From RBG-16-49-21 sp040768125 (lineage in GTDB: Bacteria; Spirochaetota; UBA4802; UBA5550), in NCBI GenBank assembly GCA_040768125.1, contig JAXGNG010000007.1:130830-194829 (forward strand): a DNA stretch of 64,000 nucleotides. Reading direction: 5' to 3'. This document shows, piece by piece, positions 34,407 through 43,550 of the stretch. Made by a program: the position numbers and the translations under genes. Below the pieces are notes generated by a model. It worked only from the letters and a program-made list of their open reading frames with translations, did no database searches and was not told where the DNA came from. How positions within the stretch are numbered: the stretch's first letter is position 1; the number at the start of each line of letters is the position of its first letter.

Positions 34407-35162
34407 TCAGTGAACGTCTCCTTCTACGGGCTTACCGCCGCCGGAGGCGTCGCCCTCCCTTTTCGGTTTCGCCACACTGACCCTGGCGCTCCGCACCACG
34501 AGGTCGTCGATCCTGAACCCCTTCAGGTAGACCTTGACGACGGTGTCGCAGTCGACGTCATCGCTCATCGCTATCTCCACGGCCTCGTGGAAGTTCGGGT
34601 CGAATGGCCGGTTCAGGGCATCTATCTCGGTCACGCCGTACTTCTCCATGGCCTCCTCGATGCGCCTGGAAATCATCGACACCCCCTCCACGAAGGACCG
34701 GTGGGCGTCCTCGGCGGAAACGTCCCCGCCGATGCTCTCCGATGCCTCGACGGCGCGGATGAGATCGTCGTTGATGGTGATGATATCACCGGCGAAATCG
34801 CGTATCGCCATGACGCGGGCATCGGCATGCTGACGGGCAACACGCTTCTTGTAGTTCTCGAAATCCGCCTGGCGGCGGAGCATCACGTCCTTGAGGGATT
34901 CCATTTCATCCTTGAGGCGGAGGTTCTCCTCCACGGCGCCGTCCCTCTCCTCGGCGAGGACCCGGTCCGATTCCCTCCTGTACGTTTTTCTCCGCTCGTC
35001 CTTTCTCCGCTCCTCGGCAGCCTTTTCCTTTTCCATTTTCTCCTCAAGCGCTTCGTCGGAGATGTTCATGTTCTCCGGCGCCGCGGGATCGCGCGTCACG
35101 TTTTTACGGCTCTCCTTCTGTTTCTCCATGAATTCCTTTCCGTTCCCTGTTGATTCATTCAT
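34407..35162 (-). CDS. grpE: Nucleotide exchange factor GrpE, with a long charged N-terminus
   Basis: GrpE releases ADP from DnaK. The conserved part is at about residues 95-235: LKDEMESLKDVMLRRQADFENYKKRV, AIRDFAGDIITINDDLIRA, and the beta domain near DVDCDTVVKVYLKGFRIDDLVVRSARVSV. The first ~90 residues are a highly charged coiled-coil extension, longer than in most GrpE proteins (total 251). It follows hrcA by 29 bp. Confidence 0.95.
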   Translation of the reverse strand: MNESTGNGKEFMEKQKESRKNVTRDPAAPENMNISDEALEEKMEKEKAAEERRKDERRKTYRRESDRVLAEERDGAVEENLRLKDEMESLKDVMLRRQADFENYKKRVARQHADARVMAIRDFAGDIITINDDLIRAVEASESIGGDVSAEDAHRSFVEGVSMISRRIEEAMEKYGVTEIDALNRPFDPNFHEAVEIAMSDDVDCDTVVKVYLKGFRIDDLVVRSARVSVAKPKREGDASGGGKPVEGDVH

Positions 35163-35191
35163 CCATCCGCCGCTCCCGCCGTCCCGGCCTC

Positions 35192-36250
35192 TCAGGTGGA
35201 GACCTTGGTCAGGAGCTCGGTAACCACCCGTCCCGTGTAGTCGACGAGGGGCACAACTTTTTCATAATCCATTCTCGTGGGCCCGATCACCCCGATGGCG
35301 CCCACCAGCCTGTTGCCAATCTTGTATGACGTCGAGACCATGCTGCATCCCGTCACCCGCTCATCCTCGATCTCCTCCCCGATGAGGGTCCAGACCCCGT
35401 CATTCTCAAGGGCACGCTCGAGGATGCGCCGGAGGATGTTTTTTTCCTCTATGATCTTGAGAAGGCTCTGGAGACGCTCCTCCTCCACCATTTCCGGGAT
35501 CTTGAGAAGGTTCTCGATGCCTTCAATATGCAGATGGGGCTCCTCGTATTCGGCAACGGCGAGCTCGGCGATATCCAGGGCCATCTCCTTGTTCACACCC
35601 TGGACCTTTTCACTGCGCAGCCGGTCGAAGATCCTTTCCCTGATGTCGTTTATTGAATACCCCCCCAGTTCCCCCGTGAGGTACTTGGAGTAATCGTAGA
35701 GTTCGTCCTGGGTTACCGTGGACGAGATCAGGACCTTGCGCGTGAGCACCATTCCCGTCCTGGTGACCAGTATGAAGAGCACCTCGCTCTGGTCCATGGG
35801 TACCAGGACGATCCGCTTCACGACGGTATAGTCGAACCTGGGGGTCAGCATGATCGCCGCGTAGCGCGATTCCGTCGACAGCATCCTGGTGATGAGGGAA
35901 AAAATCTTGTCGAGCTGTACCTCCCTCTTTATCGCTTCCTCCCTGACCTGGATCTCGTGATCCTTCATGGAATGGTCGTAGGTGTCAAGGAGCGAGTTGA
36001 CGTAAAAGCGATATCCCTTGTCGGTGGGGATCCTCCCCGCCGATGTGTGGGGCTGTTTCACGTATTCCATCCGCTCGAGATCGAACATGATGTTTCTCAT
36101 GGTGGCGGGCGAAATTGAAAGAGAGTATTTCTGGACAAAGGACCGCGATCCCACGGGCTTCCCCGTGGAGATATGTTCATATACCACTGCCTGGAGAATG
36201 GAGGATTCTCTCTCGTCCAGGGGCCTGTCTTTTATTATTTCTCGAGCCAT
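35192..36250 (-). CDS. hrcA: Heat-inducible transcription repressor HrcA
   Basis: HrcA represses heat-shock genes by binding CIRCE. The protein has 352 residues. The N-terminal winged helix is at about 10-75 (RESSILQAVVYEHISTGKPVGS and SISPATMRNIMFDLE), with a GAF-like middle and the closing GVIGPTRMDYEKVVPLVDYTGR typical of the family. The start is taken as the ATG at 36250; a GTG at 36271 in frame lies inside the CIRCE arm. No good Shine-Dalgarno is seen because only 8 bases separate CIRCE from the ATG. Confidence 0.97.
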   Translation of the reverse strand: MAREIIKDRPLDERESSILQAVVYEHISTGKPVGSRSFVQKYSLSISPATMRNIMFDLERMEYVKQPHTSAGRIPTDKGYRFYVNSLLDTYDHSMKDHEIQVREEAIKREVQLDKIFSLITRMLSTESRYAAIMLTPRFDYTVVKRIVLVPMDQSEVLFILVTRTGMVLTRKVLISSTVTQDELYDYSKYLTGELGGYSINDIRERIFDRLRSEKVQGVNKEMALDIAELAVAEYEEPHLHIEGIENLLKIPEMVEEERLQSLLKIIEEKNILRRILERALENDGVWTLIGEEIEDERVTGCSMVSTSYKIGNRLVGAIGVIGPTRMDYEKVVPLVDYTGRVVTELLTKVST

Positions 36251-36258
36251 AGGGATAT

Positions 36259-36297
36259 CTATTATTAGCACTCAATATATCCGAGTGCTAATAATAG
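36259..36297. promoter_or_regulatory. CIRCE operator with extended arms
   Basis: The core is the perfect consensus TTAGCACTC-N9-GAGTGCTAA at 36265-36291. The symmetry extends to 15 bp per arm (36259-36273 and 36283-36297, adding CTATTA on one side and its complement on the other). It is the binding site of HrcA, encoded just downstream. Confidence 0.98.
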
Positions 36298-36324
36298 ATT
36301 AATAAAAATAATAACTGCAGTCAA
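36296..36324 (-). promoter_or_regulatory. Probable sigma-70 promoter of the hrcA cluster
   Basis: On the minus strand TTGACT (36319-36324), 17 bp, then TAATCT (36296-36301), which abuts CIRCE. Transcription would begin within the operator, so repressor binding would block it. Confidence 0.6.
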
Positions 36325-36407
36325 GCCTAAAAAACAAAAAAAGGTATGATGTGAAAAAATTTTAACGGGCCCACGGGAAGACCCGCACCGGTCGAAGGGC
36401 GGGTTTG

Positions 36408-37241
36408 CTATCGAACCGATTCCCTCTCTCTATCCTTCTCTTTTTTACTCTTGTCCTTCGCCTTGTCGTCAGCATCGAGAGCCATCCTTCCGGCCTCAAT
36501 AATGTTCTTCAGTTTGGAGGCTTCCGCTTCCTCTCCGAAAAGAGCGTGGATCTTCCGCAACACCGCGAGGTAATCGATCGACTTTTTCAAGTCGTCCCTC
36601 GCCTTTCCCGCCATCTCGTATTTTGTCCGGTACTGGCGGGCGGCCTCGGTGAGGCTCTCCTTACAGAGCTGCATCAGGTCCCGTCGCTCGTAAAAATGGG
36701 GCGACCGGGGATCCCGCATGCGCTGGATATCCGAAAAGCTGGTAATGTTCTTGATTATGACCGCGATCCTTGCCTGGAGCTCCACGAAGGACCACTTCCA
36801 TTTTGAATCCTGCCCGAACCCGCTCTTCATGGCGGTGAGGATGCGGTTCATGCGCTGGACAAGATTGAGGATATGGGTGGGGTTTAGCCGGCTCACCGTG
36901 GCGAGGTGCTCGTCATTCTCCTTGAGGGAGCGGTCGATCTGGTCGCCCACCACCTCCTCCAGATCTTGCAGAACGCGGTAGAACTCCCGCCTGGCGTTCT
37001 CGAGAAAATTGCTGTTCCGTATGCCCAGCATCTCCATCGAGAGGTCGTTCATCTTGATGAGCCTCTCGATGGCGTCCATCCTGAGGGCCGCCATCTCGAA
37101 ATTGTAATAGTTCTTGATGGAAGGACTCTTTTTCTTCTTCGCCGTGACGTCATTGACCGTTTTCCTGATCTGCTCGACGTCGCGCTTCATGTCCTTGATC
37201 TCGTCGTTGTACGCGGCCTTTTCCGCCTTGCTTACCGCCAT
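36408..37241 (-). CDS. Hypothetical helical coiled-coil protein
   Basis: The 277 residues are almost wholly helical, with charged heptads at both ends (KAEKAAYNDEIKDMKRDVEQIRK at the start, KAKDKSKKEKDRERESVR at the end). The middle has NYYNFEMAALRMDAIERL and WSFVELQARIAVIIKNITSF. No signal peptide or named domain. AGGAAGG lies upstream of the ATG, overlapping the stop of the 53-codon gene before it, so the two are likely coupled. It could be a structural or scaffold protein. Confidence 0.7.
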   Translation of the reverse strand: MAVSKAEKAAYNDEIKDMKRDVEQIRKTVNDVTAKKKKSPSIKNYYNFEMAALRMDAIERLIKMNDLSMEMLGIRNSNFLENARREFYRVLQDLEEVVGDQIDRSLKENDEHLATVSRLNPTHILNLVQRMNRILTAMKSGFGQDSKWKWSFVELQARIAVIIKNITSFSDIQRMRDPRSPHFYERRDLMQLCKESLTEAARQYRTKYEMAGKARDDLKKSIDYLAVLRKIHALFGEEAEASKLKNIIEAGRMALDADDKAKDKSKKEKDRERESVR

Positions 37242-37250
37242 GGTGCCTTC

Positions 37251-37412
37251 CTACGCGTAGGTGTCTACCGTTGTCCCTCTTGTATCATCGGTCGATTCGC
37301 CGCGATTATTAACGGGTGCGGGCTCACTTTCCGGCTCCGGCTCCCGCTGCGGCCCCTGGGGTGAAAATCCCCCCGGCACCATGTCAGGCCCGCTGATGTT
37401 CGTAATTTCCAT
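37251..37412 (-). CDS. Small 53-residue protein upstream of the coiled-coil gene
   Basis: An ATG at 37412 is preceded by GGGGAGGGG at a good distance. The product MEITNISGPDMVPGGF... ends TTVDTYA and is rich in Pro, Glu and Gly in its middle. The stop TAG lies 9 bp before the start of the downstream coiled-coil gene. Codon use is like that of its neighbours. It has no recognised domain, and its length makes the call tentative, but the ribosome site and the tight spacing support it. Confidence 0.6.
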   Translation of the reverse strand: MEITNISGPDMVPGGFSPQGPQREPEPESEPAPVNNRGESTDDTRGTTVDTYA

Positions 37413-37512
37413 AATCCCCTCCCCGAACCATGGAATGCCCTTTCATATCCCGGTATCAATATACCCTCCCGGGACGGCCATTTCAAGCAAAAAATGCCCT
37501 GAAACGCCCTCC

Positions 37513-39939
37513 CTAAAGGGGACGCAGGACCTCCCCGTCCAGGCGGTACTGGTTTGTCTTCACCATGGCGGCGGCGCGATCGGCAGGCTCGCCGTCGGCG
37601 AGACCTGAGAGGGAGCGCACGACATCGTCGATCCTGAGGGCGTCCTCCCGACCCGCGTACAACCGCAGTATGATCGACCCCGCGCCGTCTTTGTCCCGGG
37701 AGTGGATGGCCGCGGCCCCGGGAACCCTCCGGTCCCCCTTCCTGGTTTTTCGCACGAATTCCCATTCCCCGGACAGGGCGGATTCCATGGCGCGGCCCAC
37801 TCCGTCGTGACGCGGCGTAACCCGGTATTCCACCACGGCCACGGAGGCCATGATGGAATCCCCCTCCGGAAGGGGCACCATGGAATGGGCCCGGATCCCC
37901 TCCGGGAGAAAGGCGTTCAGCCCCCCGGCGAACCCCTCGCCGACATCATCGAAACAATCGATGTCCACGAGTTCCGCCTCGCTCTCCACGCCCAGGGGAA
38001 CGGGATACCCCGCCGCAAGGCGCTCACGCTTGTTGAACCCCCGCGTCATGGCCACGGGCGCCTCCGCCATGCGGAGTGCGCGCTTCACGATCTCCATGAA
38101 ATCGTTGTGGGGAACGAACCGCGTAAACCCGGTCTTCGAGAACCGCACCCGCACCCTGGCGCGGACGGCGTAGCGCCTCTCGAAGGCCCGGGTCGCGTCA
38201 TCGACGCGCTGACCGTCGATCTCGCCCCGGACCTGGCGAAGGCGGCCGGGGCAGAAACGCCCGGCGTCCTCCCCGGCCCGCTTCCGGGCGATCGCCTCGA
38301 AGCCCGTGGTGACCATGTCCCAGGGGAGGACCGCTTCGTCGCGGCGCCCCAGCCCCTCCTCCCAGCCGGGAATGACGCGGTCCAGGACCGCCTTCCAGAC
38401 ATCATGGCGGAAATGCTCGCTCCAGGAATCGAAGCGACAGCCCTCCCGGTAGACCGCGGCAATAACCTCCCCCAGCCGGGCATCGCCCCGCGACAGGACC
38501 CCCTCGATCACCGAGGCGCCGACGTCATGGTTCTTGATGCGGATCGATCGCGGGAGACCGCGCTTTATCCTGGCCACGGCTTCCTCGAAATATTCCCGGC
38601 CCATCTGGGGCTCCCGCTGGAAGGGGGTATGGGGCTTGGGCACGAAGGGGGACACGGTGACGTTGATGTCCATTCCCCGGCCCCCGACGCGGTGGAGCTC
38701 CCCCAGGAGCCGCACCATCTCGCCCGCCTCGTCGTGCTCCCGGCACCCCGGGAGGCCCAGCATGAAATAGAACTTGATCACCTTCCAGCCCCGGGCCCTG
38801 ACGTGGCGCACGATCTCGACGAGATCGTCAAGGAAGAGGCTCTTGCGCGCCCGGACCCTGATCGCCTCGGAGGCCGATTCCACGGCGAAGGTGAGGGAGG
38901 CGCGCCGCACCCCGGATATCCGCTCGATGATCGGGAGGGTCCCCCTGTCGACGCGAAGGGAGGGGAAGGAAACCGAGACGCCCTTCTCCGTGAGCCCGGG
39001 GAGGATCCCGTTGACCAGTTCCACCAGGCGGGGGTAATCGCCGATGGAAAGCGACGAGAGGGTGACCTCGTTGTAGCCGGTGTTCCCCACGATCTCGAAA
39101 ACGCGGCGCGCCACGGCGCGGTGATCGTAAAACCGGTAGGGAAGGTCGAAGAACCCGGCGTGGCAGTAATTGCAGAAATTGCCGCACCCCCGGGTCACCT
39201 CGACGACGGCCCGTTCCTGGGCGATGCGGATGAGGGGAACCAGGGGACGGGGCGGGTCCGCCAGGTCCGCGCCGCGGTAGACGCGTTTCCGCGCCCGGCT
39301 CCCCGGGGCCGCCGCCTGCGCCCCGGGGAGGTAGACTCCCTCGATGGAGCCCAGGCGGCTGATCGCGTCGGAGCGGCGGAGCCCGCGGGCCCTCGCCTCC
39401 ATGAGCGTCGTGATGAGATCAACGATGCCCTCCTCGCCGTCGCCGATGAAGAACGCGTCGATAAAATCGGAGAGGGGCATGGGGTTCGACGACGCCGCGC
39501 CGCCTGCCATCACGACGGGACATCCCTCGCCACGGTCCGCGCGAAGAAGCGGGACGCCGCCGAGATCGAGGATCTGGAGAATATTCGTCGCCAGGAGCTC
39601 GTGGCCCACGTTGAATCCGATGAGATCGCACCGCCCCAGGGGCGTGAAGGTTTCCAGGGTGTAGAGGGGAAGGCCCGAGGCCCTGAGGGCCGCCTCGAAA
39701 TCGGCCTCCACGGCAAAGACGCGCTCGCAGGCGACGCCGGGAAGGCGGTTTACGATATCGTAGAGAATGCTGATGCCGTTGTTCGACATGCCGATCTCGT
39801 AGAGGTCGGGATAGGAGAGGGCCACGCGGAAAGAGGCCTCCTCCTTCACGACGGCGTGCATCTCCCCGCCGATGTAGCGCCCCGGCCTCTGGACCCGCGA
39901 GAGGACTTCCTCCAGGGTGTCGGGGTCGATCCGTGTCAT
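37513..39939 (-). CDS. Radical SAM protein with fused DUF2344 domain (TIGR03960/TIGR03936 type)
   Basis: This protein has 808 residues. The N-terminal half has a B12-binding-like region (residues 30-190) and then a radical SAM domain with the cluster motif CGNFCNYC (CxxxCxxC, near residue 265). The C-terminal ~220 residues (from VRVRFSKTGFTRFVPHNDFMEIVKRAL) form the DUF2344 domain. Such proteins often stand next to ribonuclease G or ribosomal genes, but the reaction is not established. The ATG at 39939 lies just after the rsmA stop; a GTG at 39954 overlapping rsmA is an alternative. Confidence 0.9.
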   Translation of the reverse strand: MTRIDPDTLEEVLSRVQRPGRYIGGEMHAVVKEEASFRVALSYPDLYEIGMSNNGISILYDIVNRLPGVACERVFAVEADFEAALRASGLPLYTLETFTPLGRCDLIGFNVGHELLATNILQILDLGGVPLLRADRGEGCPVVMAGGAASSNPMPLSDFIDAFFIGDGEEGIVDLITTLMEARARGLRRSDAISRLGSIEGVYLPGAQAAAPGSRARKRVYRGADLADPPRPLVPLIRIAQERAVVEVTRGCGNFCNYCHAGFFDLPYRFYDHRAVARRVFEIVGNTGYNEVTLSSLSIGDYPRLVELVNGILPGLTEKGVSVSFPSLRVDRGTLPIIERISGVRRASLTFAVESASEAIRVRARKSLFLDDLVEIVRHVRARGWKVIKFYFMLGLPGCREHDEAGEMVRLLGELHRVGGRGMDINVTVSPFVPKPHTPFQREPQMGREYFEEAVARIKRGLPRSIRIKNHDVGASVIEGVLSRGDARLGEVIAAVYREGCRFDSWSEHFRHDVWKAVLDRVIPGWEEGLGRRDEAVLPWDMVTTGFEAIARKRAGEDAGRFCPGRLRQVRGEIDGQRVDDATRAFERRYAVRARVRVRFSKTGFTRFVPHNDFMEIVKRALRMAEAPVAMTRGFNKRERLAAGYPVPLGVESEAELVDIDCFDDVGEGFAGGLNAFLPEGIRAHSMVPLPEGDSIMASVAVVEYRVTPRHDGVGRAMESALSGEWEFVRKTRKGDRRVPGAAAIHSRDKDGAGSIILRLYAGREDALRIDDVVRSLSGLADGEPADRAAAMVKTNQYRLDGEVLRPL

Positions 39940-39943
39940 CGCG

Positions 39944-40807
39944 TCATTCCCCACTCCCGCCTCCCGCGTCGACGGCGCCGCGCGTTATCTCCTCGCCCCA
40001 GGCGCGGGCAAGGGCCATGAATCGCCCGGGGGCCAGGTCCTCTCCCCGCGCCGTGGGCGCGACGCCCGCGCGTTCGAGAATCCGCGCCGCGCCCTCCCTG
40101 CCGAGATCCAGATGGGGTGACTCCCCGAGGGACCTGAGCATGGTCTTCCTCCTTCCCCAGAAGGCCGAGCGCACCAGGCGGCGGAAGAGCGCGGCCTCCT
40201 CCTCCCCGAGGGGGGGCGGTTCCCGCCGGCGAAGGGCAAGGAAGGATGAATCCACCTCGGGGCGCGGATGGAAGCACCCCGACGATACCGGGAACAGGAC
40301 CCGGGATTCAAAGTGGAAGCCCAGGGTCACGGAAAGTGCGCCGTAGTTCTTCTCGCCCGCCCCGGCGGTGATCCTCCCCGCCAGCTCCTTCTGCACCATC
40401 ACATAGGCCAGGGGCGCCTCCCGGCGGGCCATCCAGAAAAGGATCTCCGACGAACAGTAGTAGGGAAGATTGGAAACGATCTTCGTGTAGGATTCCCGGG
40501 GATCCGTCCTGAGCACGTCATCGTGGAGGAGCGAAAAATTGGGGGCGTCCCCGAACCTTTTCGACAGGTAGCGGTAGAAGCCGGAATCGATCTCAATGGC
40601 GGTGACGCGGCCGGCCCTCTCGATCATCGGTCCCGTAAGGGCGCCAAGGCCCGGCCCGATTTCAAGAATATGGTCGTCCCGGGAAGGGGCGACGGCGCCC
40701 ATGATCTTCTCCAGAATCCCTGAATCGACGAGGAAATTCTGCCCGCGGCGTTTCGCGGGTCGGAGTCCCTCCTCCCTGATGATGCGCTTGATCTCAGTTA
40801 TGTTCAT
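39944..40807 (-). CDS. rsmA: 16S rRNA dimethyladenosine transferase
   Basis: RsmA (KsgA) dimethylates two adenines in helix 45 of 16S rRNA. The start at 40807 gives 287 residues and begins MNITEIKRIIREEG. SAM-binding motifs are present: RRGQNFLVDSGIL, LEIGPGLGALTGPM and AIEIDSGFYRYL. The catalytic motif NLPYYCSS lies near residue 125. The last residues overlap or abut the radical SAM gene, so the two form one operon. Confidence 0.97.
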   Translation of the reverse strand: MNITEIKRIIREEGLRPAKRRGQNFLVDSGILEKIMGAVAPSRDDHILEIGPGLGALTGPMIERAGRVTAIEIDSGFYRYLSKRFGDAPNFSLLHDDVLRTDPRESYTKIVSNLPYYCSSEILFWMARREAPLAYVMVQKELAGRITAGAGEKNYGALSVTLGFHFESRVLFPVSSGCFHPRPEVDSSFLALRRREPPPLGEEEAALFRRLVRSAFWGRRKTMLRSLGESPHLDLGREGAARILERAGVAPTARGEDLAPGRFMALARAWGEEITRGAVDAGGGSGE

Positions 40808-41083
40808 CCCGGAAAACGGCCGATCCCGCTGCCTCGTTATGCGACGCCGGTCACCGGCGGCGTGCCCTTCCATCCTGAACCCGCGCCCATTATTTTCAAT
40901 AATAATTTCCGGGACATGATTTATTCTTGATTTTTCGAGGCGCGGGCCCCACGATTACTGATCATCCCCCGTGATCGTCGACGCGGGTAGGCCGATCCGG
41001 GGCGCCGGAACGCCGGCACCATCGATCTCTATTACGCTGATGTTAAATTAAGCCGTTTTGAACCCGAATTCACCGGGCAAGTA

Positions 41084-41113
41084 TTGACAAAAAAAACCGC
41101 TAACTACTATTTT
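41084..41113 (+). promoter_or_regulatory. Candidate promoter of glnN
   Basis: TTGACA (41084-41089) is followed by TACTAT (41105-41110, 15 bp spacer) or TATTTT (41108-41113, 18 bp). The leader to the ATG is 60 bp and contains GACATGTC at 41121-41128. Confidence 0.5.
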
Positions 41114-41171
41114 CAACCATGACATGTCCGGGAACACCCGTGGATACTATCGCATCACCCTGGAGGACACA

Positions 41172-43343
41172 ATGAAACAGACCAACCCGATTATCGCCAC
41201 CGAGAGAACATACCAGGCCGAGAAGGAAAAACACGTTCCCATATCATCCTACTTCGGCGAGGACACCTTCAGCCATGCCGTCATCCAGGAGAAGCTCCCG
41301 AAAAGCGTGTTTAACAAGCTGATAGAGAAGATCGAGAAGGGAAAGATGCTCGACATCGACACGGCCAACGCCATCGCCCACGCGATGAAGGAATGGGCCC
41401 TGGAAAACGGCGCCACCCATTTCGCCCACTGGTTCCAGCCCATGACCGGGGCCACGGCGGAGAAGCATGACGCCTTCATCGAATTCACCGGGCCAGGGAC
41501 CGTGATCGAGCGCTTTTCCGGGGAACAGCTCGTACAGGGCGAGCCAGACGCATCCAGCTTCCCGAGCGGAGGGCTCAGGGCGACCTTCGAGGCGCGGGGC
41601 TACACCGCCTGGGACATGTCAAGCCCGGTTTTTCTCAGGAAGAACGGGATCGGCACCACCCTCTGCATTCCCTCGGTCTTTATTTCGTACAACGGGGAGG
41701 CCCTGGACAAGAAGACACCCCTCCTCCGATCGGTCAGGGCGGTGAACGACAGCGCCCTGAGGATACTTCGCCTCCTGGGAAACAGGAAATCGAGGCGGAT
41801 CGTCTCCAACCTGGGCCCGGAACAGGAGTATTTCTGCATCGACATGGACTACTTCTACAAGCGCCAGGACCTCGTCCTGACGGGACGCACCATCATCGGG
41901 GCCCCGCCCTCCAAGGGGCAGGAACTCGAGGACCAGTACTTCGGCAGCATCAAGCAGAGGATGCAGTCATTCATGCACGAGGTGGAGGAGGAGCTCTACA
42001 AGCTCGGGATACCGGCGAAGACCAGGCACAACGAGGTGGCCCCCGCGCAGTTCGAGATCGCCCCCATATTCGAGGAGGCCAACATCGCCGTTGACCACAA
42101 CCTCCTGGTGATGGACAAGCTCCAGCAGGTGGCCCGCCAGCACAACATGGCGGTCCTTCTCCACGAGAAGCCCTTCGCGGGGATCAACGGCTCGGGCAAG
42201 CACGTGAACTGGTCCCTCTCCACCGATGACGGGATAAACCTCCTCAACCCGGGGAAGACACCCCATGACAACATCCAGTTCCTTGTGTTCCTCCTGGCCA
42301 TCATGAAGGCGGTGCACCGCCACGCCGACATCCTGCGGGCCTCCGTCGCCTCGGCGGGGAACGACCACCGTCTCGGCGCCAACGAGGCGCCCCCGGCGAT
42401 CATTTCGATCTTCCTGGGCGCGCGGCTCACCGCCATACTCGACAGTATCGAGAAGGGCAAGGCCTCCGACGCCACGGACAAGAGCATCATCGACCTGGGA
42501 CTCTCCTCCCTCCCCGTGGTGAGCAGGGACAACACGGACCGGAACCGGACCTCACCCTTCGCCTTCACGGGGAACAAGTTCGAATTCCGCGCCGTGGGGT
42601 CCGCCCAGAACATTTCCTTTCCCGCGACGACGCTCAATACCATCGTGGCGGAAAGCCTTGACGAGATAGCCTCCCTCCTGGAAGCGCGCGGCCTGGCAAA
42701 CATCAAGCAGACGGTCCTCGACGTACTGAAAGAGGAGATCCCGAAGGTGAAACCGGTCCTTTTCACGGGGGACAACTACTCGGAGGAATGGCACCTCGAG
42801 GCCGAGCGGCGTGGCCTTCCGAACCTGAGGACCACCCCGGAGGCTACGAAGGCCCTCAACAGCGATAAGAACATAAAGCTCTTCGAAAAATACGCCGTGC
42901 TCTCTCCCGCGGAGCTGAAGTCGCGCTACACCATACGACTCGAAAAATACTGCAAGGACATCGAGATCGAGGCGCGCACCCTCGCCACCCTCGCCCTCGG
43001 CCAGGTGATCCCGGCGTCCGTGAACTACCAGGACCGGCTGGCCTCCTCCATCGCGGGAACGGAAAAGGTCCTTGGATCGACCGTGGACCTCACGCGCCAG
43101 AAGGAGATGCTGAAGCGGGTCTCGGAGCTGATCACCGGCACCTGCGCTTCGCTTGACGCCCTGAAGGCCAAGCTGGGACGGCGCAACGGCTTCTCGAGCC
43201 ACCAGGAGGAGGCGGAATACTTCTGCGACGAGATCAGGCCCTCCATGGTCGAGGTCCGGGCGCAGGTCGACGAGCTCGAGCTCTACATCGCCGACGACCA
43301 GTGGCCCATGCCGAAGTTCTGGGAAATGCTCTTCGTGAAGTAG
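41172..43343 (+). CDS. glnN: Type III glutamine synthetase
   Basis: The ATG at 41172 follows GGAGG. The 723 residues match the GSIII size, about 250 more than GSI. Diagnostic stretches are AHWFQPMTGATAEKHDAF (near 85-105), GPEQEYFCID, TRHNEVAPAQFEIAPIFE, the catalytic FAGINGSGKHVNWSL, and GANEAPPAIISIFLG. The enzyme makes glutamine from glutamate and ammonia, which fits with the ammonia-forming NrfA in the same window. No GlnK or NtrC gene is nearby. A stem-loop overlaps the stop codon. Confidence 0.97.
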   Translation: MKQTNPIIATERTYQAEKEKHVPISSYFGEDTFSHAVIQEKLPKSVFNKLIEKIEKGKMLDIDTANAIAHAMKEWALENGATHFAHWFQPMTGATAEKHDAFIEFTGPGTVIERFSGEQLVQGEPDASSFPSGGLRATFEARGYTAWDMSSPVFLRKNGIGTTLCIPSVFISYNGEALDKKTPLLRSVRAVNDSALRILRLLGNRKSRRIVSNLGPEQEYFCIDMDYFYKRQDLVLTGRTIIGAPPSKGQELEDQYFGSIKQRMQSFMHEVEEELYKLGIPAKTRHNEVAPAQFEIAPIFEEANIAVDHNLLVMDKLQQVARQHNMAVLLHEKPFAGINGSGKHVNWSLSTDDGINLLNPGKTPHDNIQFLVFLLAIMKAVHRHADILRASVASAGNDHRLGANEAPPAIISIFLGARLTAILDSIEKGKASDATDKSIIDLGLSSLPVVSRDNTDRNRTSPFAFTGNKFEFRAVGSAQNISFPATTLNTIVAESLDEIASLLEARGLANIKQTVLDVLKEEIPKVKPVLFTGDNYSEEWHLEAERRGLPNLRTTPEATKALNSDKNIKLFEKYAVLSPAELKSRYTIRLEKYCKDIEIEARTLATLALGQVIPASVNYQDRLASSIAGTEKVLGSTVDLTRQKEMLKRVSELITGTCASLDALKAKLGRRNGFSSHQEEAEYFCDEIRPSMVEVRAQVDELELYIADDQWPMPKFWEMLFVK

Positions 43344-43370
43344 GGGTCACCTGGCCCCCGCTTCACGAAG
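43331..43370. terminator. Strong stem-loop over the glnN stop codon
   Basis: Arms at 43331-43346 and 43355-43370 pair at 14 of 16 positions (CTTCGTGAAG and its complement, then GGGG/CCCC) around an 8-base loop. The left arm encodes the last codons LFVK and the stop. No T-run follows, so it may stabilise the message or act as a bidirectional terminator. Confidence 0.5.
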
Positions 43371-43550
43371 CCGATCTCCGGCCTCCCTCATCCGGGACCC
43401 CGGAGGGTCCTGTTTCGAGGAGAGACCGGGGATGACGTCCATGGCGGGTCTTTGCCGATGCGATGCCGCAGTCGGCGATCACGGTTTCCATGATTTCCTT
43501 CTGAATCGGGCAGCCCGTGATTCGCGCCATGCGCTGACCGTCATCCATTT

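Noticed and set aside
37702..40020. A 772-codon open frame on the plus strand across the radical SAM and rsmA genes
   Set aside because: It is antisense to clear protein families with cluster and SAM motifs; its translation is rich in Arg/Pro/Gly/His and shows no domain. High third-position GC makes such frames.
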